Assembly (NCBI GenBank): GCA_034401135.1
Contig: JAWZSP010000001.1
Coordinates: forward strand, 3,038,001-3,102,000
DNA length: 64,000 bases
Direction: 5' to 3'
Source: Volutella citrinella
Taxonomy: Eukaryota; Ascomycota; Sordariomycetes; Hypocreales; Nectriaceae
Positions 46,581 through 57,114 of the stretch are shown one piece after another. Made by a program: the position numbers and the translations under genes. The notes beneath the pieces were generated by a model. The model was not told the DNA's origin and did not search any database. It was given only the letters and a program-made list of their open reading frames with translations. Within the stretch, counting starts at the first letter, position 1, and every line of letters starts with the position of its first letter.

Positions 46581-47455
46581 CGGCAGAGGTCCAAGAGTAT
46601 ATACTGAGTTGGGCACGAGGAGCAGGAGGATCTGGAGCTTGATGGTCGGCAAAGCCGAGGGAGGACTGTGTGCCTGGCAAGCAAGGTATCATGACTACTT
46701 GGTCGCGTTTTGGGCAATAATTTGCATGGGCGATGAGTTTTGGAGTTTGTACAACTCTTGTTGGGCTTTGTTGTGTGCGGTATGATATGTCTTTGCTTTT
46801 CAGGGCGGCGGGCTGGTCACAGTGAATTTGGAGGTCGAAGGGGTCGATCTTTAGACGCATCATATGGCATCTATCTACTCATCATGGGCAGCGACAGCGA
46901 CAGGGGTAGGGTGCGAGAAGACGCGGAGCACCGCATCATAATGTACAAGCTGTGTTAATGGACACGGCGAAGAGTCCTCCACCATGTCGTGCATTTCCTG
47001 GCCATTATCTCGTGTAGTATGTAGTAGCCCTGTGTTGGGTGCGTGTTCAGTATATCTCCCACCTGTCCCTTGCAATCCATGAACCAGATGCACGCATTGA
47101 GATTGGACTAACAACGCCGTGACCAGCGACGCGGGGTTGGCGCCGTGCTGTGCCGCAAGGGCTGTCCCGGAGGACTCGTTGGAGAAGTTCGGCGGAGAGC
47201 CCCGCCCGGACGGCGAGGCCCGAAGCGGAGGCCAGCCAACTGGAGGGACGAGGTTCCGAATCGGCGATAAGCACGCCGCCCCGCGTCAAAGACGTCGAGC
47301 GAGCCACATCGGGCCTGAATTGCAATTCTATACTTTTACTACTTCGTGTCACTTCGCCCTTCAACCCGATCGTGGGCAGAAGGATCTCGCTCCGAAGCAC
47401 CAGCCCAGCCACTTCAGTCGCGCCGCTGCGTAGTCCAGCTACCGCCACTAAAAAA
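46581..47455. other. Tandem intergenic spacer
   Basis: 875 bases between the MAPKKK stop and the cytidine deaminase start: 3' UTR plus promoter and leader. No gene seen. Confidence 0.45.
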
Positions 47456-48101
47456 ATGGCGTCGTCGTTGTCGTCTCCCACCGTCATCCCCGCCGACGAC
47501 TCCGCGCAGCGCGATGCGACGTGCTCCAAGTACGGCCTGACGGCGGAGCAGTTTACGGAGCTGCGGCAGGCGGCGACCGAGGCCAAGGCCGCGGCCTACT
47601 GCCCGTACAGCCGGTTCCGCGTGGGTGCGGCGCTGCTGGCGGACGCGGAGGGGGGCGGGCGAGTCGTCACCGGCGCAAACGTCGAGAACGCCTCGTACCC
47701 CGTGGGCACCTGCGCGGAGCGTGTCGCCCTGGGCACGGCCGTGGTGGCGGGCGTCCGCAGCTTCAAGGCCCTGGCCGTGTCGACGGACATAAGCCCGCCG
47801 GCCAGCCCTTGCGGCATGTGCAGGCAGTTGTAAGTTCTTCTCGGTCTTCCGCCATGGGAGCCATTTGAGAGTAATCCGGCTGACTCGATGATACACAGCA
47901 TTCGCGAGTTCTGCAAGCTGGAGATGCCCATCATCATGTTCGACAAGGACGAAAACTATGTCGTTCTCGCCATCGGAGATGTGCGTATATTGCCCATCCC
48001 CCTCCCCCTCCTCTCTGCCGCTCACACCTCGCTCACAGCTTCTCCCCATCTCATTCGGCCCCGATCAGCTGCCGCCGCCTGGGGCCCCGGGGACATTTTA
48101 G
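47456..48101 (+). CDS. CDD1: Cytidine deaminase
   Basis: Three exons: 47456..47829, 47899..47980, 48039..48101 (172 aa). The ATG follows a run of A residues. The small tetrameric CDA fold is clear: CPYSRFRVGAALL, substrate-binding NVENASYPVGTCAER with zinc ligand C86 and catalytic E88, and PCGMCRQF with the other zinc cysteines C119 and C122. The last exon gives DLLPISFGPDQL, the usual C-terminal end. The enzyme converts cytidine and deoxycytidine to uridine forms in pyrimidine salvage, in the cytosol. The first 25 residues are a variable extension. Length and motif order match the family. Confidence 0.93.
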
Positions 48102-49377
48102 GACCGCAGGGTTGGCTGCACTGCATCGAGCGTGCCGGTATGACGACCATGGATTCTAGCAACTTATTGGCCGGCTCTTGCGGTTGGGTGTGAGGGAATG
48201 ATGTCCAGTGGATGGGGTTAGTTACCCATTTTGCTCATGTCATCGAGTGCCGTTCGGACTGAGTGTCAAAAGATGCCGCCACAACAGTCAGGAATTTGGA
48301 TACAGCCATTGGCAATCGTTAAAAAGCGGCTTCATCACGCGCCTATCGGGACACATGATTGAATTCGGCGAGCATTCCAATTACGTGGGAGTCGGAGCAA
48401 GACAGTCCATGGTGCGACATACCCTGAACCGATATGGACACAGGCTGCGTGTGGCGATGGAGTCGCACTATCTGTTTCAGGCCACTTGGTACTTAGATCT
48501 GACGTCGCAACAACGACGGAATAATTATTCCTTTCTACAGCATGGATTGCTAATCGTAAGCCTCCACGGCATTTATTTGCCCGCAACACCGGAGTTTGTG
48601 TAGCTCGGCGATGCCATGCGGGCAGAATACGAGAGATGTGAGACTTTGCGGAATATGCAGCACAACATATTGAGCAGCTGACGGGACAAACAAGACCCTT
48701 GTACCCATTGATTAGAGTTACGGCCCATAATCACCAAATGCGGGCAGCGAGGAACGGCACGGTACTCCGTACTCTTGGGGTCTGGTCAGTTCATGTTGCC
48801 AACCGTCTGGGGCAGAAGCTGGAGAGCTCTGGGTTGGGTTCCTAAATTCCAGCCTCGGCGGATCGGGTTTGCTTCATGGGCAGCGACGTCATTGTGGGTA
48901 TCTGGGGGTCCTGAGGCTCCTTCACAACCCCGCTGAGCGCGTGGAGCGCCAAGGCGAGGTTGCCGGAGGTATGGGACGAGGGGCATGGGCTGGGCGCACG
49001 AGAGCTGTCGTGTGGTGCTGATTCCTAATGGGCGTGCCGCCATCAGAGGCGGCATCGAGCGCGGTGGGCCGAGATGGGGCAGATGAAGGACCGACAAGCA
49101 CTGTGCCAACCCCATGCGCCTCGAACGGATCTGTGACGAGCAACATGATATTGAATGAATGCCACCGGTACTTTTGTGTCTATGGTTGCCATCCGTTTGC
49201 TGACGGCTTGTGACGGTTTGTGCCTCCAGGTCCCCTCTGTGGCATGCGCCCCTAAGCAGCCACCCGATTCGCCAAGTCGGTCAATTTTTACCGCCGCGGC
49301 TGCCCCGAGCCGCTGGAGGCGGGTGAGGTTTGGTGACTGGCGCCGCCTGTAACTTGCGCTGGTCGGTATGACTGAGG

Positions 49378-49398
49378 TGACTGACTGACTGACTGACT
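49378..49398. repeat. TGAC tetranucleotide repeat
   Basis: About five tandem TGAC units in intergenic DNA. Confidence 0.8.
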
Positions 49399-49671
49399 TG
49401 ACTCGCTTGCCACACAGCGCGGGCTGGGGGCCGTGGTTACGAGTAATTACGGAACTGCTGCCACCCGTTGCTAGTTTCCCTGGTGGCCATGCCAGCATTG
49501 GGCCACGGCGGCGGTCAGGCCTCGTGGATTGCGCTGAATTATTATTCCACTTGCACAGTGCGGCCCATTGCATGGTTGGAAGCCGATGATCAGCGTTCAG
49601 GGTCTTGGGCGGTGTCCACCGCAGAGCCCCCGCCACGGGAGTTGGCCGCCATTGACGGGATTCATGGATGT

Positions 49672-49698
49672 CTGCTGCTGCTGCTGCTGCTGCTGCTG
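49672..49698. repeat. (CTG)9 trinucleotide repeat
   Basis: Nine CTG units followed by an interrupted TTG/CTG tail to about 49716. No supported gene overlaps it; translated frames give Leu, Cys or Ala runs that look incidental. Confidence 0.85.
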
Positions 49699-51663
49699 TT
49701 GTTGTTACTGCTGCTGGTCTCTCCGGCCCCAGTGCCCCATGCCCCGTCCGTTTTCCCCAGCCGCCACCATTTCTGGTCGCCGCGCCGTAAATAGCGCCAG
49801 AAACACCGGCGGGCTAGTTGGAGGGCGCATCCTTTCTAGATTGGTCGTGTCGCGAACGGCCGTCCGCCTAGGCCCTCCTGAGACGGTGCACTAGCAACGT
49901 GGAGGGCGTCCCTAGGGGCTCCTGGGGGGTACGCCGCCGCGTGGCCTGGATTTAGGGGACGAGCCGGTCTCCAGAAAGTCCCGTCCTTCTGGAAGGGAGG
50001 CGTCAAACAGCAACGGACGGCCAATTTGCCTCCAGGTCCGCTCAGACGAGTTGGGGCGGGACCGAGTGGTGAGCAGGGCCCGGGCAGAGATGTGCGGTCC
50101 ATGGCCGAAATCCTAATTACTGCGCCGGAGCATCATGAACGGAAACACTAATGCTTGTCCAGTTCACGTTTGGGCAACAGGCACACAGGGTCGGGCTGGT
50201 CTGGTTGGGCCTTCACCTCTGGCTGGGATGGCCGTGGAGACGGAGCAAGGAATGTGACGTGCTGCTGCAAGGACGAGCATCCGCAATGCCGGCACAGGCT
50301 TCTTTTTTGACTGTTTGTTGATTCCTCTCTTGTTGTTGAGGGATGGGTTCCCGGGTCGGGCAACTGCGCATTGGGAATGTAAACACAGCTGGTTGGTCTG
50401 TTTTTGTGTGCCGCATCCCATCTGGCAGGGTTTGTGCCTGCACGTAAGAAAATAAGACTGCAGCCGCAGTCGTGTTGTTTTTTCAGGCACGGAGAGAGTG
50501 TGCTCCAGGCGTTTGGCTAGTCAGGGCCTTGCGAGGTTGTGTTGGCGATGAAGACTGAGTTTCCTCAGCCCTTGACACTGGAATGATCAACTGACACCAA
50601 AGAGGACGTAGAGTTGATCGTGGTTATGGGCCCCACACTTGCGTTTCGAGCGATTCATGATGGCCCTGGCCATTGCTAACGGCGTCAGGTTCAGCACACC
50701 CTTTCCCGTGGTACCGTTTAGCCCGTTTGCGCGGTGTGGGCGAGCTCAACTGCAGGCCCGGGGGCGACTGCACAGTCCATCCAGGAACGCTCAGGGCGAA
50801 CCACAGCGTCATTGGAGCACCAGCGGCGCCTGCAGCACAATGCCCGGGGCTGACCCAGCTGGGCGCTCATCGGTGCGGCGTTGCCGCCGCCGCCGCCACA
50901 ACTCGTCGCACCGTCTGGCCGCACGGTTGTCATGCTCGCCTGTCACACCTGCCCACCTATGACCGGCGGGGTGGGCTCGTTGCTTGTCACCCGCACGCCC
51001 TACACCACCCTCCGACACACCCAAGACCCTGGGGACCTGGAGCCCTTGACCAGCTGCTCACCAGCTACTGCTACCGCTGCTGCTTGTCACTTGCTCCACC
51101 TCACTCTCGTCTCGCTCCGTCTCGTCTTTCGCTCTCACCTCACGACTCAGCCTCTCGTCCTTTCTCCCCTTTCCTTTCTCTTGTCCTTCCATTGTTTGCC
51201 GCCTCTTCTCTCCTCTCCTCGACGCCCCAGCCGCTGCATATTTCGCATCCGCCACCTCCTCTTGGTGGTGTCGAAACAATATCCCGCCGCCCCCCAACAC
51301 CCTCTCGGCGCAGCTTGCCTCCATCCACTCACGCATCACCGCTCCCCCAATCGCCCAATGCAACTCCTGTTGCACCAAAGCTGATCACACAATCCCCGGC
51401 CGCGACGAACCCTCGAAACCCCCCTGCTACTTGTTGTATCTCACAGACTGGATCCCTCCGACCGTCCCCTCTCCGTCACCTCTCTACCAACCGACCCTGA
51501 CCGACCTGATCCATCGTCGTCTGGCTTGTCACCTCGAGCCCGGCCTGTGACTGGTAGCTGGCTTCACCACGCCCGGGCCCCTCACCTTCGACACATGCCA
51601 TCCTCTGCGTGGTGATCAACTCTCTGGGTGGCCCCCCCACCAACTCCCCCGTGCCCCCCGATC

Positions 51664-52674
51664 ATGGAGCCGGTCCCCGAGACGGAGCGGATGGAGGAGT
51701 TCCGCTCTTCCCCTCTCTCCTCTGTTCCTGCCGTCCCTGCTCTGCGTATCCCGAACACCTTGTCGACGCTGGATGTCGACTCTCTCCGTAAACCGCCAAC
51801 GCTGCGCCGCTGCACCGATCCCAGCCCGATATCCCCAATCTCTCCCGCATCGCCTTCCTGGTCCTCATCCACCTTCATCCCATATCGCCCCCGGACAGCA
51901 TCGCCCCTCTCCGGTGCACATTCGAGATCTCGCTCAACCAACAGCCTGGCACCCATCATGTCTCGAACCCAGTCTCTGCCAGGCGTCAATGGCTCCGGCC
52001 ACATTCTAGCTCCTCACCGTCGACCCGAAAGCCCCTCTGGTTCCCCAAGCCGCATCCGTGTCCCGAGGAAGCCCGTCGACGACGCCTTCCCACCAGTTTC
52101 TCCCGTTCGAACATCGGTTCTGGAGCCGGAGAGAAGGCATGGAGAACGACGGAGCAGCTCACCAATCCTGGGAGCTTCTGCCAACACGCCAGCACGCCTA
52201 CCGAGACCTGCGTCTCCCTTGCGCGCTATTGCTCATTCAAGCACTGGATCGCTGACGAGCACACTCCCGTCGACTCCGTCTTCTGCCATGTCTTCTACTT
52301 CGTCGTTTAGAAGCTATGATGCTTTCTCGAGCAGTCTCTCGAGCTCGAGCAGCTACGGAACGTCGTATTCTTCCGTTCCGTCTACGCCAACATCCACCAG
52401 ATCACGCAGCCCAAGCATCTCGAGCTTGGAGACGATACCGGACACGCCTGATGCCGAAGAGGCTGCGCTGGAAGCCGAGCGAATCGCACAGCTCAAGGCG
52501 GCGGCGGACGCTGTTGACGGGGAATCGGCTGATGGGAAAGGCCGTGGCAGTCTGGACCTGCCCACGCGTGGACGCACCATGAACTTTGGCTCGCGGGACA
52601 AGCGGAAGCGATGGAGTGTCTGCGGAGCTGAGCGGAGAGGAGACCTAGACCTCGAAACAATCTGGGAGGATTGA
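51664..52674 (+). CDS. Ser/Pro-rich conserved fungal protein
   Basis: Single exon, 336 aa, from the first in-frame ATG (MEPVPETERMEEF). Most of the protein is Ser/Pro/Arg-rich and disordered, with many SP and TP dipeptides (possible proline-directed kinase sites) and basic RxxS motifs. A short helix (EEAALEAERIAQLKAAADAV) and an ordered-looking tail (KRKRWSVCGAERRGDLDLETIWED) are the likely conserved parts. I recall similar tails in uncharacterised Sordariomycete proteins but no function. No signal peptide or membrane segment. Its long pyrimidine-rich leader suggests an actively transcribed gene. Confidence 0.75.
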   Translation: MEPVPETERMEEFRSSPLSSVPAVPALRIPNTLSTLDVDSLRKPPTLRRCTDPSPISPISPASPSWSSSTFIPYRPRTASPLSGAHSRSRSTNSLAPIMSRTQSLPGVNGSGHILAPHRRPESPSGSPSRIRVPRKPVDDAFPPVSPVRTSVLEPERRHGERRSSSPILGASANTPARLPRPASPLRAIAHSSTGSLTSTLPSTPSSAMSSTSSFRSYDAFSSSLSSSSSYGTSYSSVPSTPTSTRSRSPSISSLETIPDTPDAEEAALEAERIAQLKAAADAVDGESADGKGRGSLDLPTRGRTMNFGSRDKRKRWSVCGAERRGDLDLETIWED

Positions 52675-53871
52675 TGTGGCGAGGACGAGTGGGACTACAC
52701 ACACACACGGGTGGGACGCATCCTGTGCTGACCGATGTCAGCACCTGGTTTTCTGTTACGGTTGCATTATGAAAGGGCGGTCTGGTTGTGGAATTTCGGC
52801 ATGTGCACATGGGATATTTTTCTTCTTTTTCTTTTGTCAACTGCTTGTTACGGCGAAGACAACGACGGCGATAGGTGGCCCCTGCTTTGATACCCTCCCC
52901 CACTGCGCCTGGGACTATTCTGCACCAACAAAACACCAAGGGCCGAATTGGTGCGCTTTGTATTTTAGAGGCGGAATGAATATGACACTCTCTCAAGTTA
53001 TGGATGTGAAAAAGACTCATCCGGCGTTATTTTTATGTTTTGGTCGAGGCATGTCCTGCCCCTCTCTCCCGTGGTCATGCTCTCCCCGTCTCACACAATG
53101 GCCTGACATTCCAGCAATCTGCGACCTTGCCCTCGAAGGCGTTGAGAAGCCGGCCGTGTTGCGACATGGCTGTAGCGGTCCGATGCTTGGCTGCGACCTC
53201 CTTGACATGTCTACTGGCCTGAAGGAGACAAATTAGTAGGAATTACTACTCCTTGTGCTACTAGTGCTACTAGTAAGTAATCGACAGGGCAGAATCCATA
53301 TATAGGGAGAACCCCCACCAAAGGGATCTTCACGACCACCATTGATTGTAGGGCAGCTTGCCACTACCACCAACAAGATAAAAAAATAATAATCCGAGCC
53401 TCTGTCTCTCCCACTTATCGTCACCAATTCTTGCCTTTGCCCGCCCTTTGACGCAGCCAATCCAGCGTGCCAGTGGGAGGATGGCAGCGCCCTTTGAGCC
53501 CGGTCTGGCCCACGCCCTTTGGCGGGCCTGGACCCGGCAGCGTATGCCGCCCTTGCGGAGGGTCGGTCCTAAGGAGGACGAACATCTCCCTGTTGGATAC
53601 CACTTGCGAGCCCTATTGTCTTTTACCCTTTGAACTGGCCAATATTCGTCCCTCGTAGCCTTCCTTGGCCCCGCCGAGAGGCATTGCGACACAGCGAAGC
53701 CGCTGTGATAATTCTTGTATATATAAGTTGAGCAGGACTCGTCCTTGGTCATATTCACAAGCCGCAACTCAGCATCTTCTCATCTCACAACCGCACAGCT
53801 TTACCACTTAATTCAGCTGGCCAGTAAAATTCCTTTTCTATAATACTTGATCTCCTCGATTTTGGCCGACG
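52675..53871. other. Intergenic region with promoter of the secreted protein gene
   Basis: 1.2 kb: 3' UTR of the Ser/Pro-rich gene, then the promoter and leader of the secreted protein. A TATA box lies at 53718. No other gene is supported. Confidence 0.45.
53718..53727 (+). promoter_or_regulatory. TATA box
   Basis: TATATATAAG lies about 145 bases upstream of the ATG at 53872, followed by a C/A/T-rich leader. This is a well-placed core promoter element for the secreted protein gene. Confidence 0.55.
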
Positions 53872-55529
53872 ATGATCGTGTCTACTCTTCTCAGCAGCGT
53901 CGGGCTGCTCGCCCTGGGAGTTGAGGCCGCTCCTCGAGGTGTCAACTTTCGCCAGGTTAGTGGCCAAGAAGAGAAGCTGGGACATGTGGTTTCCGCCTAT
54001 CTGTATCTCTAACATGTCTTCTTAGGCACGATCCAATGGCTACTTCCCCATCCATGCCAGGTACTACAACATATCAACACCAGTTCCCATCTACACGCCC
54101 ACAAACACCAAGCTGGCCGTAGCTGGTGGTCTCGACTGCACAACGCCAAGCCTGCTCATAGAAACAACCACCGTGGACGTGACCGTCTTCGTCACCGCCG
54201 CCTCCAACGTGACCCAGACTCCCGCCGCGTACAGGCCCTTGACCCAAACGCCCCCATTGAACAACAAAGCAGTGACGCCTGAATCTTACAACCACGTCAC
54301 CACGCCTGGATATCCTACGCCTGCTGTCACTCCTGTTAAGTCTACAGAGTCTCATGGCCCGTGGTTCTTCCCGAACGGCACGCAGGCGGCATATGAGAGC
54401 GAGCCATGTGAGACCGAGTCGCTGTCGACGCCAACTACCTCCCCCTGTGCCTCAACCCCCGGCGTCTTCGCTCCCGGGGGCAACTTCTCCGCCGTTACCC
54501 AGACTGTGAAGGAGCTGCCGGATGTGTACACGTTGACACCGACGCCCATCGTGCCCAGGAACACGACTGCAACGCCCGCGGCCATCTATCAACAGACGGC
54601 GCCCATCTTCTCGCCGCCGCCCAACGTCACCCATGTCCGGACATCATATGTCACCGACATCACGACCGAGGACTGCTCGACCGACTCCGCCTGGGCTCCC
54701 GTCTACACTCCCCAGGGCAACGGGACGATCCTGACGCCCTCCAGCCTCAAGACGGAGGTCCTGTCTTCGGCCACGTCCACTAGCCCCAGCTTCAACACTC
54801 CGCTGGTGAATGTTGTCTACCCCGTCGGCAACGCAACGTCCAGCGGCACCACGACACCACCCCCCAGCTACATCGAGACACCAGTCATGACAACGCCTAT
54901 CCCCGGCGCTGCCACCACAACTTCGACGTGCGTCATCGACACCTCCATGGCCCCCGTCTTAACCGGCGCCATCAATAGCACCGTGACGCCCACCCTGCCC
55001 CCCCAGCCCGTCGAGACTCTCTGCGAGGAAAACGTCGAGAATGGTAGCACGACAAAGGACGCTGCTTACTGCGCCGTCCACGGCAAGCCCGTCGGAAACT
55101 ACTTCATTGCCGAGTTCGTCGAGGAGAGGCCCGGCCAGGCTGTGTCGCTCGAGGGATGCTACCAGTTCTGTGATGTAAGCCCCCCCTCCCCTGTGCCTAT
55201 CCCGAAGGCCTCATGAAATGCAAAGAAACTGACACCCGACGCAGAGCGTAATGGAGTCGACCCGCGGCTGCCAGTCCTACCGCTACTACACCAACAACCT
55301 CGGCGCCCCCCGCTGCGCCCTCTACGGCCGCTCCGTCTCCTGGTCCGTCCGCGAGATTGACAGCACCCAGCCCGACGCCTGGTATGACCTGGCCTGTGGC
55401 TCGCCCGCAGAGGAGGCGTGGCGCTCCGACAAGAAGGCCGGCGGCAAGAAGAGGGCGGCTGTCGCTGGGAGCCAACGGCCCAAGAGCGTCAAGAGGGCCT
55501 CCATCATGGGGTTGAACCTCCCCTTCTAA
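53872..55529 (+). CDS. Secreted Thr/Pro-rich protein with Apple/PAN-like C-terminal domain
   Basis: Three exons: 53872..53955, 54026..55174, 55245..55529 (505 aa). A signal peptide covers residues 1 to about 20 (LLSSVGLLALGVEAAPRG). The middle is about 320 residues rich in Thr, Pro, Ser and N-glycosylation sequons with irregular repeats (TPxxxTP, VTxT), typical of heavily O-mannosylated wall or secreted proteins. The C-terminal 140 residues carry paired Cys (CEENV, YCAVHG, CYQFC, GCQSYRY, RCALYG, LACG) in the order seen in fungal PAN/Apple-like modules, which often bind carbohydrate or protein. A basic tail (KKAGGKKRAAV) follows. There is no GPI signal or membrane helix. The ligand is unknown. 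Confidence 0.8.
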
Positions 55530-56105
55530 CCCTGCTCACAGTCGAGACTGGTTGATGCATTGCAAAAAACTTTCGGCGTTTGGGTTTGGAGGCTGGAGGA
55601 TGGGCATTTAATATGTAATACAGGTGTACCGTACACTTGGAACGGACACAGACACATACGATGGAGGAGGGACTGTCCCTCAGATATAGAATAAGGGACT
55701 TGGTTAGTATACAGAGCTCCTCGGGTCTCACCTGGGGCATTTTATAGTTTTCTTTGTCTAGTCTTAAACTGCAATGCGTTTCCGAATACGACTCTCTATA
55801 CGACTGAAACGCCCAGCTTCTAATCGGTGTCTCTCGATCGTTCTCATTTCAAGCATTGATATTAAAGATCCGTTTGAAAGTAAAGGGGTTTCCCACCAGG
55901 CCCGATATTTGTCTCGGAGGCTCGGACGAGGTGCACGGCTTTGATGGATGGTGAGCTCTGACCCCCGATGACTGCGCCGATACCTCCACCGAGTCGGCCC
56001 GGGTCTAGCTCAAGTTGTCACACATGAGGGCCGTGAACTTACTCAACCAACCTCGACAAAATATCTTTAGCTTTGCTCTCGAATAATAATATTTCCCAAG
56101 CCTAG
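55530..56105. other. Spacer holding one copy of a diverged repeat
   Basis: 576 bases: 3' UTR of the secreted protein gene, then a sequence related to 58.9-59.1 kb, then DNA where the N-terminal half of the monooxygenase would be expected but is absent. Confidence 0.5.
55740..55930 (+). repeat. Diverged direct repeat, copy A
   Basis: Aligns by eye in the same orientation with 58915-59110. Over a 37-base core (from 55761 and 58950) 27 positions match, and 7 of the 10 differences are transitions. Similarity continues with small gaps on both sides (shared ATACGACTGAAACGCCC-like and ATCGGT...CTC-ATCGTT blocks). Confidence 0.65.
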
Positions 56106-56912
56106 ACCCAGGACACCGAGTCGGGACAAGTAATCAATGATTGGTGTGACTTTATGATCACCGCCTCTGGCATTCTCAAGTTCGTTGCAACCCCTGAAGC
56201 AGGAACGACTGCTTGCTAACCTCCAGAAGCCACTGGAAATGGCCCGATATCCCGGGTCTCGACACTTTCAAGGGTGAGCTGCTTCACAGCGCCGCCTGGG
56301 ACAGCGCCGCAGACTGGAGAGGCAAGACGGTCGCCGTGCTCGGATCAGGCTCGTCTGGGGTACAGATCATTCCCACCATCCAGCCGGATGTCAAGCAACT
56401 CTTCAGCTTCATCCGATCCCCGACTTGGATCACGACCGGCTACGCGCAGAGCAAAGCGGGACCGGGGGGCGCCAATTACAATTGTAAGAGCGTCTGCGAG
56501 CCTGTGAATTCCAAAACAAATTGTTTCTAACTTTTTTTGGCGAACAGTTTCGGATGAGCAGAAGGAAACGTTCAGGACCGATCCCGCCGAATACCTCCGG
56601 TACCGCAAGGAAGTCGAGGCGGAGCTGAACAGCCGCTTCAAGATGATCCTCAAGGACAGCCCGGAGCAGGCAGAGGCCGTCGCTTACTCAAAGGCCGACA
56701 TGGCAGCCAAACTCGGGGAGAACTCTCCGTTACTGAAGCACATGATCCCGACCTTTGGCGTTGGCTGCCGACGACCAACGCCGGGGAACGGCGTCCTTGA
56801 GGCGCTCACCAAGGACAACGTGTGGGTCATCGCCGACGCCATCTCCGAGATCGTCCCAGAGGGAATCAAACTGGGCACGGGCGAGGTCGTCAAGGCCTTG
56901 TTTGGACGTTAA
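56106..56912 (+). pseudogene. Truncated Baeyer-Villiger / flavin monooxygenase fragment
   Basis: Three exon-like pieces keep the right splice signals and frame: 56106..56179, 56227..56483, 56548..56912. They encode the middle of a BVMO-type enzyme: a DWCDFMITASGIL segment, HWKWPDIPGLDTFKGELLHSAAWD, then the NADPH-binding Rossmann motif VAVLGSGSSGVQI, and GVGCRRPTPGNGVLEAL further on. Both ends are missing: no FAD-binding GxGxxG or BVMO fingerprint upstream, and the frame leaves the family after GTGEVV to stop at 56912. An intact enzyme would be about 500-600 residues, so this is a relic. Its neighbour is a frameshifted alcohol dehydrogenase, and the two may be remains of one catabolic or secondary-metabolic block. 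Confidence 0.75.
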
Positions 56913-57114
56913 AATTCCGACTGTACAAGCTGTTTCTTAGATTCGGCTACTACCTTCTCCTTGAGGCATGCGTTGCTAAGCTGGCCAACTTGCACCGAAC
57001 CAGTGATCCTTTGGCTTAGGCAGTGGCCTCAAAAATGGATGTGATTAATATAAGCATCGAATCCAGCTGCAGTCTTTCATTGCAGACCTGACCCGTGCCG
57101 GTTTCTCGATACTG

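Larger units (their letters stand above)
48102..51663. other. Intergenic region with microsatellites and long leader
   Basis: 3.6 kb with no supported gene. Two microsatellites occur (49378-49398 and 49672-49698). From about 51090 to 51600 the plus strand becomes strongly C/T-rich, which suggests the transcription start and long leader of the Ser/Pro-rich gene at 51664. Confidence 0.45.

Noticed and set aside
48208..48603. 131-codon open frame downstream of cytidine deaminase
   Set aside because: Begins with GTG, not ATG, and shows no domain or intron signals; probably 3' flank.
56905..57020. Short frame after the monooxygenase relic with a hydrophobic LYKLFLRFGYYLLLEAC stretch
   Set aside because: Too short to assign, overlaps the relic's stop in another frame, and no continuation is found.
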